64,000 bases of DNA from CAZUXY01 sp964624235. GTDB taxonomy: Bacteria; Spirochaetota; UBA4802; UBA5368. Below the pieces are notes generated by a model, which was not told the DNA's origin, did not search any database, and saw only the letters and a program-made list of their open reading frames with translations. Positions 1 through 9,068 of the stretch are shown here, one piece after another (position 1 is the stretch's first letter; the number at the start of each line of letters is the position of its first letter). Made by a program: the position numbers and the translations under genes. Location: the NCBI GenBank assembly GCA_964624235.1, contig CAZUXY010000005.1, positions 34,966 through 98,965 of the forward strand. Reading direction: 5' to 3'.

Positions 1-418
1 TCGTGTAGAAAAATCCGAAATCACGGGCCAGGCGTCCGTCCTTGAAATACGCGCGGCTGATATTAAGGTCGGTGAAGATGACTATACCGCTGATCACAAT
101 AGCGGGAGTCAGCACCAGGACGATATAACGGACGGGAAACGGCTTTTCTCCTTTGGGAAAGACCAGTGACATCACGAAAAGAAAACTGAACGTAAAGGTG
201 GTCCCCACCTGGGTCATCCGGTTTATCTGAGTAAGATAGGGAGAATCCGGAAAAGCATAGGTGAGGAACATCGTCACGAGGATCACAAAACCGGAAAGTG
301 AAAAAAGAGCAAAACCCCTGTTTACCTGGTCTCGCCAGTCTTTCACTATAACGAAAAGTGACATGATGGGAAGCAATATGGATGCGACAAGCGAAGTAAT
401 AACGCTCAGGGTATTCAT
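1..418 (-). CDS. Partial multi-pass membrane sensor N-terminus (7TM-type)
   Basis: The gene runs off the left edge, so only the first 139 residues are visible. It opens with MNTLSVITSL and has an AAGGAG Shine-Dalgarno site a few bases before the ATG. At least four hydrophobic segments are spaced along the fragment (about residues 5-24, 36-56, 69-88 and 98-116), joined by short charged loops. The pattern and spacing resemble the membrane-embedded N-terminal sensing region found in some histidine kinases and diguanylate cyclases (7TM/4TM histidine-kinase N-terminal families). The output domain would lie outside the window, so kinase, cyclase or other output cannot be decided. A sigma70-like promoter can be drawn about 75 bases upstream. 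The gene is co-oriented with, but about 350 bases from, the anti-sigma gene. Confidence 0.7.
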   Translation of the reverse strand, partial: MNTLSVITSLVASILLPIMSLFVIVKDWRDQVNRGFALFSLSGFVILVTMFLTYAFPDSPYLTQINRMTQVGTTFTFSFLFVMSLVFPKGEKPFPVRYIVLVLTPAIVISGIVIFTDLNISRAYFKDGRLARDFGFFYT

Positions 419-769
419 TCCGTGCTCCTTCCCGTTACCGCCGTTATGCCGGGGCGGTTCTTTGAAGCCGATCAGTACGAACGTATACTATCATTATCGT
501 TCATACGGGTATATATTGCAATCAAAATCAATCCTGCCCTGTCTTTACATCACGGAAAAGGGAAAAACTCAACCGGCTCTTTCGGTGTCGGAGTGAAGGT
601 GCTGCCGCTCATGGTCAGGTTTGTCGTCCGGGTGATGAATAAGGGAAAAAGATTTCCACGGTGTGTCCCAAAACGGTCCCCTGGGACCATGAGATTCCGT
701 TGAGGCATATTTCCAGTGAATAGCAAGATGTAAAGACGAACCGGGAATTCAACCGGGAGAAAAACAGGG
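419..769. other. Intergenic, 351 bp
   Basis: Apart from the candidate minus-strand promoter at 493-521 I see no convincing gene, repeat or terminator here. Open frames on the plus strand lack Shine-Dalgarno sites and family resemblance. Confidence 0.5.
493..521 (-). promoter_or_regulatory. Candidate sigma70 promoter for the left-edge membrane gene
   Basis: On the minus strand TTGCAA (516-521) and GATAAT (493-498) are separated by exactly 17 bases. The inferred start of transcription is near 486, giving a leader of about 67 bases. The assignment rests only on hexamer match and spacing. Confidence 0.35.
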
Positions 770-1486
770 TTATCGCAGGTTAATACGGAACCTCACCGGC
801 GGTTGTGGTGAACTTTTTGCCTGAAACAATAAATCAGAAAACAGGAGATGGCTGTCTCCCACCATATGCAACTCGTCCCGTTGTGCGGTACCGATGGTCC
901 TGTTCATGCTGAATAAACGTGAATGGCGGAGTTCTCTGCGTATATCATCAAATCCTTGGGCCGCAATTTCCCCCTCGATATACGAGTCGCTGATGAGGAG
1001 TATTCGGGCCCTGTTTCTGCGCAGAACCGCGAGGGTTTTAGTCATATTATCGTAACTATCCGCCGTTCTGTAATTCGGCTCCCTGAATCCTGAAGCGGCG
1101 TAGTGTCTGTCCACAGGTGACGGACCCATGATGGCGATTTTTCGCTCCTCAACACGGCTACCCGTTCTCATAAAACCGGCGCCGATGACCAGAATCACCA
1201 CCGCGGCAGCTGCCGATGGGACCACCCTGAGGTATAAATTCCTTCTGCGTTTTTTATAAGCCAGTAGCACCTTCCGCATCGTATCATTCACAAAGGCATC
1301 GCAGGAACGTATCTCTTCCCTGCCGATCATCGAAACCATTTGCACCATGGCCGTCAGTGAACGGTACTGCTTTCTGCATTCCTCGCACCTGCTCAAATGG
1401 TCTTCTATGCGGTTTTTCTGCGGTCCCGAAATCTGGTCATCATGGTAATCAGAGAGAAGAACAAAAGGTATATGCTCGTCATTCAT
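770..1486 (-). CDS. Membrane anti-sigma factor with zinc-finger (zf-HC2) domain
   Basis: The protein has 238 residues. Near the N-terminus (about residues 30-38) it carries the H-x3-C-x2-C signature (HLSRCEEC) of zinc-binding anti-sigma domains, which bind the cognate ECF sigma factor. A single transmembrane helix (about 86-105) follows, then a C-terminal region of about 130 residues that should lie outside the cytoplasm and may be the sensing part. I do not recognise that region. The start codon overlaps the stop of the upstream sigma gene by 4 bases (ATGA), so the two are almost certainly translationally coupled. The signal releasing the sigma factor is unknown. Confidence 0.85.
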   Translation of the reverse strand: MNDEHIPFVLLSDYHDDQISGPQKNRIEDHLSRCEECRKQYRSLTAMVQMVSMIGREEIRSCDAFVNDTMRKVLLAYKKRRRNLYLRVVPSAAAAVVILVIGAGFMRTGSRVEERKIAIMGPSPVDRHYAASGFREPNYRTADSYDNMTKTLAVLRRNRARILLISDSYIEGEIAAQGFDDIRRELRHSRLFSMNRTIGTAQRDELHMVGDSHLLFSDLLFQAKSSPQPPVRFRINLR

Positions 1487-2055
1487 ATGAGCCCCCTTTC
1501 CTCGAGCCTTTTTTTCAGCAACTCCCTGCCGCGATGTATGCGAACTTTAACATTCGATAAATTAATTCCCAGTACCCGGGATATCTCGTTATATGAAAGG
1601 CCTTCAATGTCTCTGAGTATCAGTATGTCCTTGTAATCGTCGGGTAAACGGTAAAGCTCTTCCTTTAATATCCTCATTGAGTCGACATCGATGACATCCT
1701 GTTCCGGGTTTTGTCGCCCGTCGGGAAGGGGAAGTTCATATTCATCGCCTCCGTCCCCCCTGTTGATGGCGACAAAACTGTAACGGTTTCGTTTTTTCAG
1801 GTAATTCTTACAGTAATTGACCATGATACTGTAAAGCCATGTGGAAAACTTGGACTCCTTTCTGAAGGTTTTCAGGGATTCCATGGTTATCAGAAATATT
1901 TCCTGTGTCATATCCATGGCCTCATCGTAGTTAAATACCCGGGAATACGTATAATTGAATATTCTGTTCTGATAATTCCTTATAATTTCGGCAAAGGAAT
2001 CAATATCACCCGACAGAACTCTGCTGATAACTTCCAGATCACTGGTATCCGACAT
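1483..2055 (-). CDS. ECF RNA polymerase sigma factor
   Basis: It directs RNA polymerase to a stress- or envelope-type regulon. Region 2 is visible as FAEIIRNYQNRIFNY followed by DMTQEIFL and the FSTWLY core. Region 4 is visible as the LPDDYKDILILRDIEGLSY helix-turn-helix and the VKVRIHRGRELL recognition helix. The frame is open to a GTG at 2121, but that codon has a badly placed Shine-Dalgarno site. The ATG at 2055 has AGGA at good spacing and gives 190 residues, normal for an ECF factor, so I place the start there. It lies about 100 bases after tyrS and is coupled to the anti-sigma gene downstream. No further stress genes sit beside it. Confidence 0.9.
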   Translation of the reverse strand: MSDTSDLEVISRVLSGDIDSFAEIIRNYQNRIFNYTYSRVFNYDEAMDMTQEIFLITMESLKTFRKESKFSTWLYSIMVNYCKNYLKKRNRYSFVAINRGDGGDEYELPLPDGRQNPEQDVIDVDSMRILKEELYRLPDDYKDILILRDIEGLSYNEISRVLGINLSNVKVRIHRGRELLKKRLEERGLI

Positions 2056-2157
2056 ATATAATCCTGGGTAGTTACAAAAAATGGCGCCTGGTGGACGTGT
2101 TTTTAAGGAAAATTTCTTCACCCTCCCACCGGCGGGATGAAACGATTAAATCCGGGC

Positions 2158-3372
2158 TTACCCCGTGATTTTTAAAAACCGGCGCTTGCCGACCTTCAGT
2201 ATGGATTCCCTCGGAAGTGCGAACTCAAAATCCTCGTCGATAATCTTCTCATTGTCAAGATAAACTCCTCCTCCCTGGATGAGTCTTCTTGCCTCTCCGT
2301 TGGACTTTGCAAGCCCGGCCAGTACCATAATCTTCACAAGCCAGATTTTCCCGTCTTTAATCTCCGCTCCGGGAACCGAAAAAGATTCAATTTCATCGGG
2401 GAGGTCCTTTTTTACGAAAATTTTATTGAATTCCGCTTCTGCTTTGTCGGCCGTTTCCTGATCATAAAACTGAGTGCAGATGTCCTTGGCCAGCCGCATT
2501 TTCAGGTTCCGGGGATGGATCTCGCCCTTCTGTACGCCTTTTCTGAACGACTCGATTTCTTCAACAGGAACATCGGTAACCAGGTTGAAATACAGATACA
2601 TGAGTTCATCCGATATGGACATGACCTTCCCCAGGATCTCCCGCGGGGGTTCATCGATACCGATATAATTATTCAGGGATTTGCTCATCTTCTGGGCGCC
2701 GTCCAGACCCACCAGCAGGGGCATGGTGATTATCACCTGCGGTTCCTGCCCGTATTCACGCTGCAGATCGCGTCCCACCAGCAGGTTGAATTTCTGGTCG
2801 GTGCCTCCCATCTCCACGTCCGCTTTCAGCGCCACTGAATCATATCCCTGTACCAGGGGATACATGAATTCAAGAATGGAAATGGAAACTCCCTCCCTGT
2901 AACGGTTCGAGAAATCGTCTCTTTCCAGCATACGGGCCACGTTATACCGCGAGGTGAGATCCAGAACATCGGCAAAACTCATTTCCCGGCACCAGCGTGA
3001 ATTGAAATCGATTACGGTTTTCTCCCTGTCCAGAATTTTAAAAACCTGTTTCTTGTAGGTTTCAGCGTTCTGGAGCACTTCTTCCCGGGTTAACCTTTTC
3101 CGGGTTTCCGATTTCCCCGAGGGGTCGCCTATCATCCCGGTGAAATCCCCTATGAGGAAAACCACCCTGTGCCCCATGTCCTGAAAGTGCTTCATCTTGC
3201 GAAGCAGCACCGTATGGCCCAGATGGATGTCGGGCGCGGTGGGGTCGAAACCGGCCTTCACCACCAGAGGTTTATTCTCTTTTTCCGAGCGTTCGAGTTT
3301 TTTTTGAAACTCATCCAGGGGAATGATCTCTTCGGTCCCTTTTTTCAACAGTTCTATATTATTTCTTACCAT
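2158..3372 (-). CDS. tyrS: Tyrosyl-tRNA synthetase
   Basis: It charges tRNA-Tyr with tyrosine. It is a class I synthetase with the HIGH-type motif HLGH at residues 50-53 and the KMSKS motif at 228-232. A C-terminal S4 RNA-binding domain covers roughly 330-400. The KMSKS form, rather than the KFGK form of the E. coli enzyme, places it in the TyrZ-like bacterial subgroup. The frame extends to a TTG at 3393, but the ATG at 3372 is preceded by AAGGCGGG and gives 404 residues, the usual size. It ends a minus-strand housekeeping run downstream of ispF. The tRNA-Tyr gene lies elsewhere, at 17.6 kb. No T-box leader is visible. Confidence 0.96.
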   Translation of the reverse strand: MVRNNIELLKKGTEEIIPLDEFQKKLERSEKENKPLVVKAGFDPTAPDIHLGHTVLLRKMKHFQDMGHRVVFLIGDFTGMIGDPSGKSETRKRLTREEVLQNAETYKKQVFKILDREKTVIDFNSRWCREMSFADVLDLTSRYNVARMLERDDFSNRYREGVSISILEFMYPLVQGYDSVALKADVEMGGTDQKFNLLVGRDLQREYGQEPQVIITMPLLVGLDGAQKMSKSLNNYIGIDEPPREILGKVMSISDELMYLYFNLVTDVPVEEIESFRKGVQKGEIHPRNLKMRLAKDICTQFYDQETADKAEAEFNKIFVKKDLPDEIESFSVPGAEIKDGKIWLVKIMVLAGLAKSNGEARRLIQGGGVYLDNEKIIDEDFEFALPRESILKVGKRRFLKITG

Positions 3373-3541
3373 TGATCCCGCCTTGCTCCGCAATAGGGTG
3401 TACAGTTGGCTGAAAATATCACCATGATGTAACTATACAACCAATTTTTTCAAAAACATGAGGTTATAACGATGTCCCTTTCATTTCCGTTGGAAGATAT
3501 ACTGGATGGCATACGACGTTTATCGGGGCGTCACGACGATG

Positions 3542-4030
3542 TTATTCGTGCAGCGAAACAAGAGAAACCACGTATGAAGCAATCCCCTCGGACCTGCCTG
3601 TAAAACCCAGACCCTCCGTGGTTTTCCCCTTGATGCCGATTCTTTTTTTATCAAGTCCTCCCAGGGCCTTTGAAAGGTTCTCCTGCATCAGTTCCACATA
3701 GGGTGCAATCCGGGGCCTTTCACAAACAACCACCGCATCGATATTAATGATGTCGATTCGTTTTTCCACCAGAAGTTCAAACACCCTGTGCAGCAGTATC
3801 ACGCTGCTGATATCACTGTACTCGTCATCGGTATCGGGAAACAACCGGCCGATGTCTCCCAGCCCTCCCGCACCAAGCAACGAATCGATCACGGCGTGGA
3901 CGAGCACATCCGCATCGGAATGCCCCCTGAGTCCCTGTGGATGGTCGACGTCCACGCCCCCCAGGAAGAGTTTTCTCCCCTCCGCGAAGGGATGTACGTC
4001 ATAACCGATGCCTATTCTGATATCCTGCAT
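3542..4030 (-). CDS. ispF: 2-C-methyl-D-erythritol 2,4-cyclodiphosphate synthase
   Basis: It cyclises CDP-methylerythritol 2-phosphate to MEcPP in the non-mevalonate isoprenoid pathway. The 162-residue length is normal. The metal-binding set is visible: D11 and H13 in GYDVHPF, and H45 after the GHSDADVLVH stretch. The substrate-binding DIGRLFPDTD motif follows, and the C-terminal TTEGLGFTGR is typical. No ispD is adjacent. Spacing to the STAS gene upstream is about 80 bases and to tyrS downstream about 170 bases, so promoters between them are possible. Confidence 0.97.
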   Translation of the reverse strand: MQDIRIGIGYDVHPFAEGRKLFLGGVDVDHPQGLRGHSDADVLVHAVIDSLLGAGGLGDIGRLFPDTDDEYSDISSVILLHRVFELLVEKRIDIINIDAVVVCERPRIAPYVELMQENLSKALGGLDKKRIGIKGKTTEGLGFTGRSEGIASYVVSLVSLHE

Positions 4031-4108
4031 TTTACCGGTCTTCTAAAAAACACAATCCCTCAGCGGATTCTTCCGTAGAGGGATCGAAAATTGCGCATGC
4101 GATTAAAT

Positions 4109-4408
4109 TTATAGCTCGAAAACATCCGAGAGTGAACTGAGTTTAAGTACGTTGAGGACTTTCGAACTTACTTTCTTGATTTTGAGGGATTTTCCTTTCT
4201 TTTTCTGAAGCTTAAGCAGGCTGATCAGTACACCCACCCCCGAAGAATCGATGTATTCCACGCGAGAAAGATCAAGTTCGATGTCTTTATTCACCTTCTG
4301 ACCGATGTCAAGGAGTTTTTCCTTGAACTCCTTGATGGTCATCATCTCGATATCCCCATTAACGGTTATATTTACCAGGCCATCTCCCTCTTTAACATCA
4401 ATGTCCAT
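4109..4408 (-). CDS. STAS-domain anti-sigma factor antagonist
   Basis: This 99-residue single-domain protein has the SpoIIAA/RsbV fold signature. The phosphorylatable serine lies in YIDSSGVGVL (about residues 52-61). Such proteins switch partner kinases or anti-sigma factors through serine phosphorylation. No partner RsbW-like kinase or PP2C phosphatase is in the window, and the ECF/anti-sigma pair 2 kb away belongs to a different mechanism. The start ATG at 4408 is the only sensible one. Gaps of about 110 bases to recJ and 80 bases to ispF leave its operon membership open. Confidence 0.9.
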   Translation of the reverse strand: MDIDVKEGDGLVNITVNGDIEMMTIKEFKEKLLDIGQKVNKDIELDLSRVEYIDSSGVGVLISLLKLQKKKGKSLKIKKVSSKVLNVLKLSSLSDVFEL

Positions 4409-4521
4409 ATCTTATCCCCATTTTTTGTGTGTTGGTCCATAGTGTAGTCATAATTAATTGAAAGTCAAATAAATTTCTCCAAACCGGATTTTCCAAATAA
4501 ACGCATAATGTAAGACCACCA

Positions 4522-6582
4522 TCAGTCCAGATCGATAATAACCAGCCTTGGTGTTTCATGCCCGTTGAACCTGTTGATTTCCACACGGTAAACGAGGTCC
4601 GTTCCGGACTTTCTGAATTTCTCTTCCATCACATCAGCCATTCTCCATCCCACCGCCTCGAGATTATTACCATTGTCAAAAATATATCTGCCGTGGTTTC
4701 TATCGGTGCCGAACCTTTGAAAAGAACCCGGTTTTACATCCCTGCTTAGAAAAACAGGTTCCTCGTTCCGGCAGCCGTAGGGTTCGAGAAATGAAAGTTT
4801 TTCCACGAAATCCAGCGTAATGTCCTCCAGCGGCAATTCAAGGTCCATTATTATCTTTTGCCCGGTCCGGTCGTGTGCACGGACATCAAGGTTCGACTCG
4901 ATTTTTTCCCGGATTTCGGCGAGACGGTCCACGTCCGCTGAAAACCCGAATGCCTGAGCATGGCCCCCCAGTTTTTCAAACATTTCCGCACAGGGAGCGA
5001 CAAATGAAAAAAAGTTCAGGTCTCCCGTGGAGCGACCTGATCCCTTCACGATTTTTCTGCCGGGTGCAAGGGACACCGCGATAACCGGTTTATTGAAAGC
5101 GTCGGTCAGGCGGTTCGCCAGCAGTCCGCAAATCCCTTCCGGTATAAGCTCGTCGGTAATGAAAATGAGATTCGATTTTCCACCAGCACCGTTACGGTGC
5201 AGTTTATTATGGTAAAGTTCATAGAGCCGGCCCAGGGTCTTTTTCCTCTCGTTGTTCAGGGCATTTATCTGTTCCAGCACCCCTCTGATTTTTTCCTCAT
5301 TTCTGGATAGGAAGAAAAGGGCGGTGAGTTCCGTTTTCCCGAACCTGCCCGGCGTATTCAGCAGCGGCGCTACATTCCATGCCACTGCCCTGGAACTCGT
5401 CTCTGACCGTAATTTCTGAAGAAGCATTTTCAAGCCCGGGTGCCCGGTAGATTTCATCGCCCTGAGACCGCAATGAACGATAATCCGGTTCTCATCCCTC
5501 AGGGGCATAATATCCGCAATGGTACCCAGTGCCACAAGATCGATTATTGAATCAATGAACTCCCTGAGCCGCGGTGATGCGGCGTATTCATATTCCAGAA
5601 AAAGTTCAACGGCATAATCGATGACGCGATCATAAACATCCGGGGTAATATTGAAAAGCCGGGTGTGTGTTCCACCGGCAGTCATAACCCGGTCTTCACT
5701 TTTTTCTCTGAGTGCCGACAAAAGCCCGGGCAGCTCGCAGACTTCCGCGCCGGGAACGTCAAGTTCTTTAATCCCAAGGTTATAGAGAAATATTGAATGT
5801 TCACGCAACCGGTCCCCGAAAAAGTTTTTCAAATCACCAGGGGAATCGAATTCATGACACCCTTCAACACCCCGGTTCTTTAGCACAGCGGCACAGAGTC
5901 TGTCGTTTTCACGGGCGACGACGAGAATGGGCCTGTCATATCTTTTCAGGGTGTAGTAAAGGAGTGCCTGACACAGCTTGAGGGTCACCCCCACTCCTGC
6001 CAGGTCCTTGAAGGGATAGGGACACCCTTTCTGCTTGGGATTGACTATCACCGCATCGGGAAGCAGGTCTCCCGCTTCATGATGGTCGCAGACAATCACC
6101 TCTATGCCTTTTTCCCGTGCATATCCGATCTCGTCAATGTCCCTGATGCCCGAGTCCAGGGTGATAAGCAGCGTCACACCGCGTTCTGCGAACTCGTCAA
6201 TGATACTCATCGAAAGTCCGTAATCCTCATCATCCCTGGTAAACCGCAGATAGGGCTGACCCTGATGCTTCATTTTCTCAAGCAAACGGCACAAAACGGT
6301 ATAGGAACTCAAACCGTCGATGTCAGAGTCGGCAAAAACACCGATCCTCTCGGATCCGCTTACGGCCGAGTCGATGCGGCGCACGGCTTCAGTCATGTTT
6401 TTCATCAGGAACGGATTGTATAAACGGGAGATTCGTGGATTCAGAAAATCCGAAGCCGCGGCAAGTTCCCCTCCGCTTCTCCGGACCAGCAGGGCGGCCA
6501 GCCGCGGTTCAAGCCCGAATACGCCGGCAAATTCATCGACCAGGCGCTTATCAACGGTGTCGAATGTCCAGAAGGGTTTCAT
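4522..6582 (-). CDS. recJ: Single-stranded-DNA-specific exonuclease RecJ, enlarged
   Basis: A DHH-family 5'-3' exonuclease for recombination and mismatch repair. Motif I is D85-S-D87-I-D89-G, motif II is the LDSGI segment with D143, and motif III is the DHH triad at 166-168. Motif IV is ALGTIADIMPL near residue 350, and the DHHA1 part contains a GGHAQAFGFS segment. At 686 residues it is about 100 longer than most RecJ proteins. The extra length sits between the AGVGVTLKL segment and motif IV (about residues 215-335) and matches no domain I recognise. It lies 20 bases downstream of the RNase HI gene, with only a weak Shine-Dalgarno site before the ATG. Confidence 0.9.
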   Translation of the reverse strand: MKPFWTFDTVDKRLVDEFAGVFGLEPRLAALLVRRSGGELAAASDFLNPRISRLYNPFLMKNMTEAVRRIDSAVSGSERIGVFADSDIDGLSSYTVLCRLLEKMKHQGQPYLRFTRDDEDYGLSMSIIDEFAERGVTLLITLDSGIRDIDEIGYAREKGIEVIVCDHHEAGDLLPDAVIVNPKQKGCPYPFKDLAGVGVTLKLCQALLYYTLKRYDRPILVVARENDRLCAAVLKNRGVEGCHEFDSPGDLKNFFGDRLREHSIFLYNLGIKELDVPGAEVCELPGLLSALREKSEDRVMTAGGTHTRLFNITPDVYDRVIDYAVELFLEYEYAASPRLREFIDSIIDLVALGTIADIMPLRDENRIIVHCGLRAMKSTGHPGLKMLLQKLRSETSSRAVAWNVAPLLNTPGRFGKTELTALFFLSRNEEKIRGVLEQINALNNERKKTLGRLYELYHNKLHRNGAGGKSNLIFITDELIPEGICGLLANRLTDAFNKPVIAVSLAPGRKIVKGSGRSTGDLNFFSFVAPCAEMFEKLGGHAQAFGFSADVDRLAEIREKIESNLDVRAHDRTGQKIIMDLELPLEDITLDFVEKLSFLEPYGCRNEEPVFLSRDVKPGSFQRFGTDRNHGRYIFDNGNNLEAVGWRMADVMEEKFRKSGTDLVYRVEINRFNGHETPRLVIIDLD

Positions 6583-6602
6583 CGATTAATGCCGGCCGTT
6601 TT

Positions 6603-7298
6603 TCAATCCCTGGACGGCCTCAGCGATGAGGCTTTTTTCGCAAGATAGTCCGCTTTATCATTGAGGTTGCGGGTAACATGTTCTATACGGCAACTGTTGA
6701 CCTGTTTTTTCAGTTTCATGACTTCTTCGTAAAGCACACGGATGTTCTCGTTGTTAACTTTATACTCCCCATTCACCTGCTTCACGACCAGTTCCGAATC
6801 GGTACGTATCTTCAGTACCCGCGTATTGAAATACAGGGCGATCTTCAGCGCGCGTATCAACGCCGTATACTCCGCGACATTATTTGTTTTGATCCCTATC
6901 GGGGAAGACACCTTCCCGACCTGATGGTTGTCGTTGTCGATAATCACAATACCGATGCCCGCGGGACCCGGATTACCGCTGGACGCGCCGTCGATATACA
7001 TCATCAGCGACGACCCCAGAGGCACCGCCGAAAGTTCCGCGCCGTCAAATATTTCATTCTCTGATAAAGACCCACCGGGCACTTCCCCGGAATTCCCGCT
7101 TAGTTCCTTCTCGGATGACTTTTTCTTTATTATGACTTTCTTGCGCGCCCTGTTCTTGTCGCAGCTCTCAATCAGCCTGCGGGCTTCCTCTATTATCGAA
7201 AGAACGTCTTCCAGTTCAACCTCTGCGGTTTCCGCAATCTTCTGGACGGATTTTCCTTCGGCGAGTAATTGCAGAACCCTGTCGATACTAAGCAGCAT
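6603..7298 (-). CDS. rnhA: Ribonuclease HI with N-terminal helical extension
   Basis: It degrades the RNA strand of RNA-DNA hybrids. The RNase H domain occupies residues 95-228 and keeps all four acidic catalytic residues: D103 (YIDGASSGNPG), E143 (AEYTAL), D167 (RTDSEL) and D217 (NDKAD). It is the short type lacking the basic protrusion, typical of RnhA paralogues found across bacteria and archaea. Residues 1-45 look like a small helix-turn-helix (LLAEGKSVQKIAETAEVE), then a lysine-rich linker. That arrangement could add nucleic-acid binding. It immediately precedes recJ and is probably co-transcribed with it. Confidence 0.9.
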   Translation of the reverse strand: MLLSIDRVLQLLAEGKSVQKIAETAEVELEDVLSIIEEARRLIESCDKNRARKKVIIKKKSSEKELSGNSGEVPGGSLSENEIFDGAELSAVPLGSSLMMYIDGASSGNPGPAGIGIVIIDNDNHQVGKVSSPIGIKTNNVAEYTALIRALKIALYFNTRVLKIRTDSELVVKQVNGEYKVNNENIRVLYEEVMKLKKQVNSCRIEHVTRNLNDKADYLAKKASSLRPSRD

Positions 7299-7381
7299 TA
7301 TATCACCCTTAATTCTTAATTATCATTATTGCTACAGTCATCCTGTGAGAGAGATTCACCGTTGACAGGTAAAACCATCCG

Positions 7382-8083
7382 TCAGGTTTTGTAGATGAAC
7401 CTTCCGCAATGAGTACAGTTGACCGGCTTGTCATCTTTGGAAGCATCAATCACGGTATGCAGGGGTATCTGGAAATTGCATCCTCCGCAGGTTTCCCCTT
7501 CCACCCTGACCACGGCCTTCCCTCCGTGGGATTCAATGAGTTTTTTGAAGCGCGGCCGCACCTGGGCGTTCAGCCCGGTCAGCATCTCGTTAAAAGCCGA
7601 TTTATTCTTCTCTTCAGCAGTCCCGGCTTCGCTGATCTTCCCCTCAAGCATCGCAATGTCCTTATCCGCCTGGACCTTCGCTTCCGCAAGCTCTTTTTCA
7701 AGAACCGCACATTCCGCGGTTTTTGCCTCCAGCAGTTCCATCTGTACCAGTATATCTTCCTCGAGAGACCCGCGCTCATCGTCAAGCGCGTGTTCCTCGT
7801 TTTCCAGGGCGGCCAGTTCTCTCTCGGTCTTCACCGCCTGCTTTCTACTCCTGAGTCTGACGGCTTTCTCGTTTATGCCGGCCAGCTCCACCTCTTTCTG
7901 CTTTACGGAACCTTTCAGCGATTTGATCTGGCCGTTCAAAGAGGCTGTTTCTTTTTCCATCCCGGCGACCCTGTTCTTCCAGTAATCTATCGACTTGCTG
8001 TTCTTCGCGATTTCCTCGCGTGACTTAAGCACCCTGTCCCAGAGAAGCTGAAGCTGTATCATTACTGATATATCGCTGTTCAT
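7382..8083 (-). CDS. C4-type zinc-ribbon, coiled-coil protein (CdsZ-like)
   Basis: The protein is 233 residues long from the ATG at 8083. That ATG has GGAAG at good spacing, whereas the longer frame to 8173 has no support. Residues 10-180 are a long antiparallel coiled coil. The C-terminus carries a zinc ribbon with C-x2-C (CGGC) and C-x2-C (CTHC) pairs. This is the architecture of the PF02591 family, found next to nif3-like and RNase H genes in many bacteria and suspected of binding nucleic acid or ribosomes. That same neighbourhood is seen here, with Nif3 upstream and RNase HI downstream. Confidence 0.88.
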   Translation of the reverse strand: MNSDISVMIQLQLLWDRVLKSREEIAKNSKSIDYWKNRVAGMEKETASLNGQIKSLKGSVKQKEVELAGINEKAVRLRSRKQAVKTERELAALENEEHALDDERGSLEEDILVQMELLEAKTAECAVLEKELAEAKVQADKDIAMLEGKISEAGTAEEKNKSAFNEMLTGLNAQVRPRFKKLIESHGGKAVVRVEGETCGGCNFQIPLHTVIDASKDDKPVNCTHCGRFIYKT

Positions 8084-8214
8084 TTTATTCTTCCGTGCCG
8101 TTACCGTACGATTTTTTTCAAAGGGAAAGAGCTCGCATCCTGCGTTATGCCAATTACCGGGACGAGGCGGCACACTCCCGTCTCCGGTTGACGAATGCTC
8201 AATTGGAAACAGAA

Positions 8215-9033
8215 CTAGGTGTATAACCTGAAGGGGCTCTGCTCGGTCTCTGAAACAACGACTATTATTCGATTGTCAAACCGGCTTTTTGTCAAGTAGT
8301 CTTGTATTTCCTGCTTTAAAAAATTCAGAAACAGCTTCTCTGTACCGTAATGGCCGGCATCTACCACCGCAACCCCATAATCGAGTGCGAGCCTGGAATG
8401 GTGATGACCCACATCACCGGTAACTATGCACTGGGGTGAGTGCTGTATAATTATTTTTTCAATCAACCTTCCCGCCGCACCGTTGACCACGGCGACGGTA
8501 CTGATCATCCGGTTGCCGTCACCCGAAAAAATCATGTATTCAAGATCAAGTTTTGCCTTTAAAAGCTTCATCATCTCTGTCAGCCGAACCGGCACCCTGA
8601 GCGCTCCCATGACACCAAACCCAAAGGCGCCGTGGTCCTGCTTCGGCGCAGAACCGGTTTCAACACACAATACGGTATCGTTCAGTTCCAAAAGACCCGC
8701 CAGTTTATCATAATAAACTTTGTCAAGATTTGTGTGGGCGGAATAGAGGCTGATGCCGCGACGCACCATCTCATAGATCATTTCAGACCTGGGATCACCG
8801 CTTTGCAACCGTTTGACGGGGCTGAAAAGCAGCGGATGATGGGTAACAATGAGGTTGCATCCCCGGTCCATCGCCTCCTGTATGATCCCGAAACCGCAAT
8901 CCAGGGAAACCAGCACGCCGGTGATTTCATTATCGAAAAACACCACCTGGTTCCCAGCGTTGTCATAGTTTTCCTGGAGTTCGAGGGGGAACCTTCCGTC
9001 AAGAAAACCGGTAATTTTTTTGACTTTCACCAT
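8215..9033 (-). CDS. Nif3-like dinuclear metal-centre protein
   Basis: The 272-residue protein belongs to the Nif3/YbgI family, whose members form hexameric rings with a two-metal site. The metal ligands are visible in IVTHHPLLF and in the C-terminal GHYGTEKLFL segment, and GDVGHHH is present. The biochemical role of the family is unsettled; some databases call it GTP cyclohydrolase 1 type 2. GGAGG lies only three bases before the ATG at 9033. The GTG codon immediately after it has better spacing and could be the true start. It sits between queA and the zinc-ribbon gene. Confidence 0.9.
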   Translation of the reverse strand: MVKVKKITGFLDGRFPLELQENYDNAGNQVVFFDNEITGVLVSLDCGFGIIQEAMDRGCNLIVTHHPLLFSPVKRLQSGDPRSEMIYEMVRRGISLYSAHTNLDKVYYDKLAGLLELNDTVLCVETGSAPKQDHGAFGFGVMGALRVPVRLTEMMKLLKAKLDLEYMIFSGDGNRMISTVAVVNGAAGRLIEKIIIQHSPQCIVTGDVGHHHSRLALDYGVAVVDAGHYGTEKLFLNFLKQEIQDYLTKSRFDNRIIVVVSETEQSPFRLYT

Positions 9034-9068
9034 TCACCTCCGTATGAGTTGTCATATACGGTAACCAC

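Noticed and set aside
261..703. Two overlapping plus-strand frames of 93 and 111 codons at the left edge
   Set aside because: They lie antisense to the partial membrane-sensor gene and to its promoter region, have no Shine-Dalgarno site and resemble no protein.
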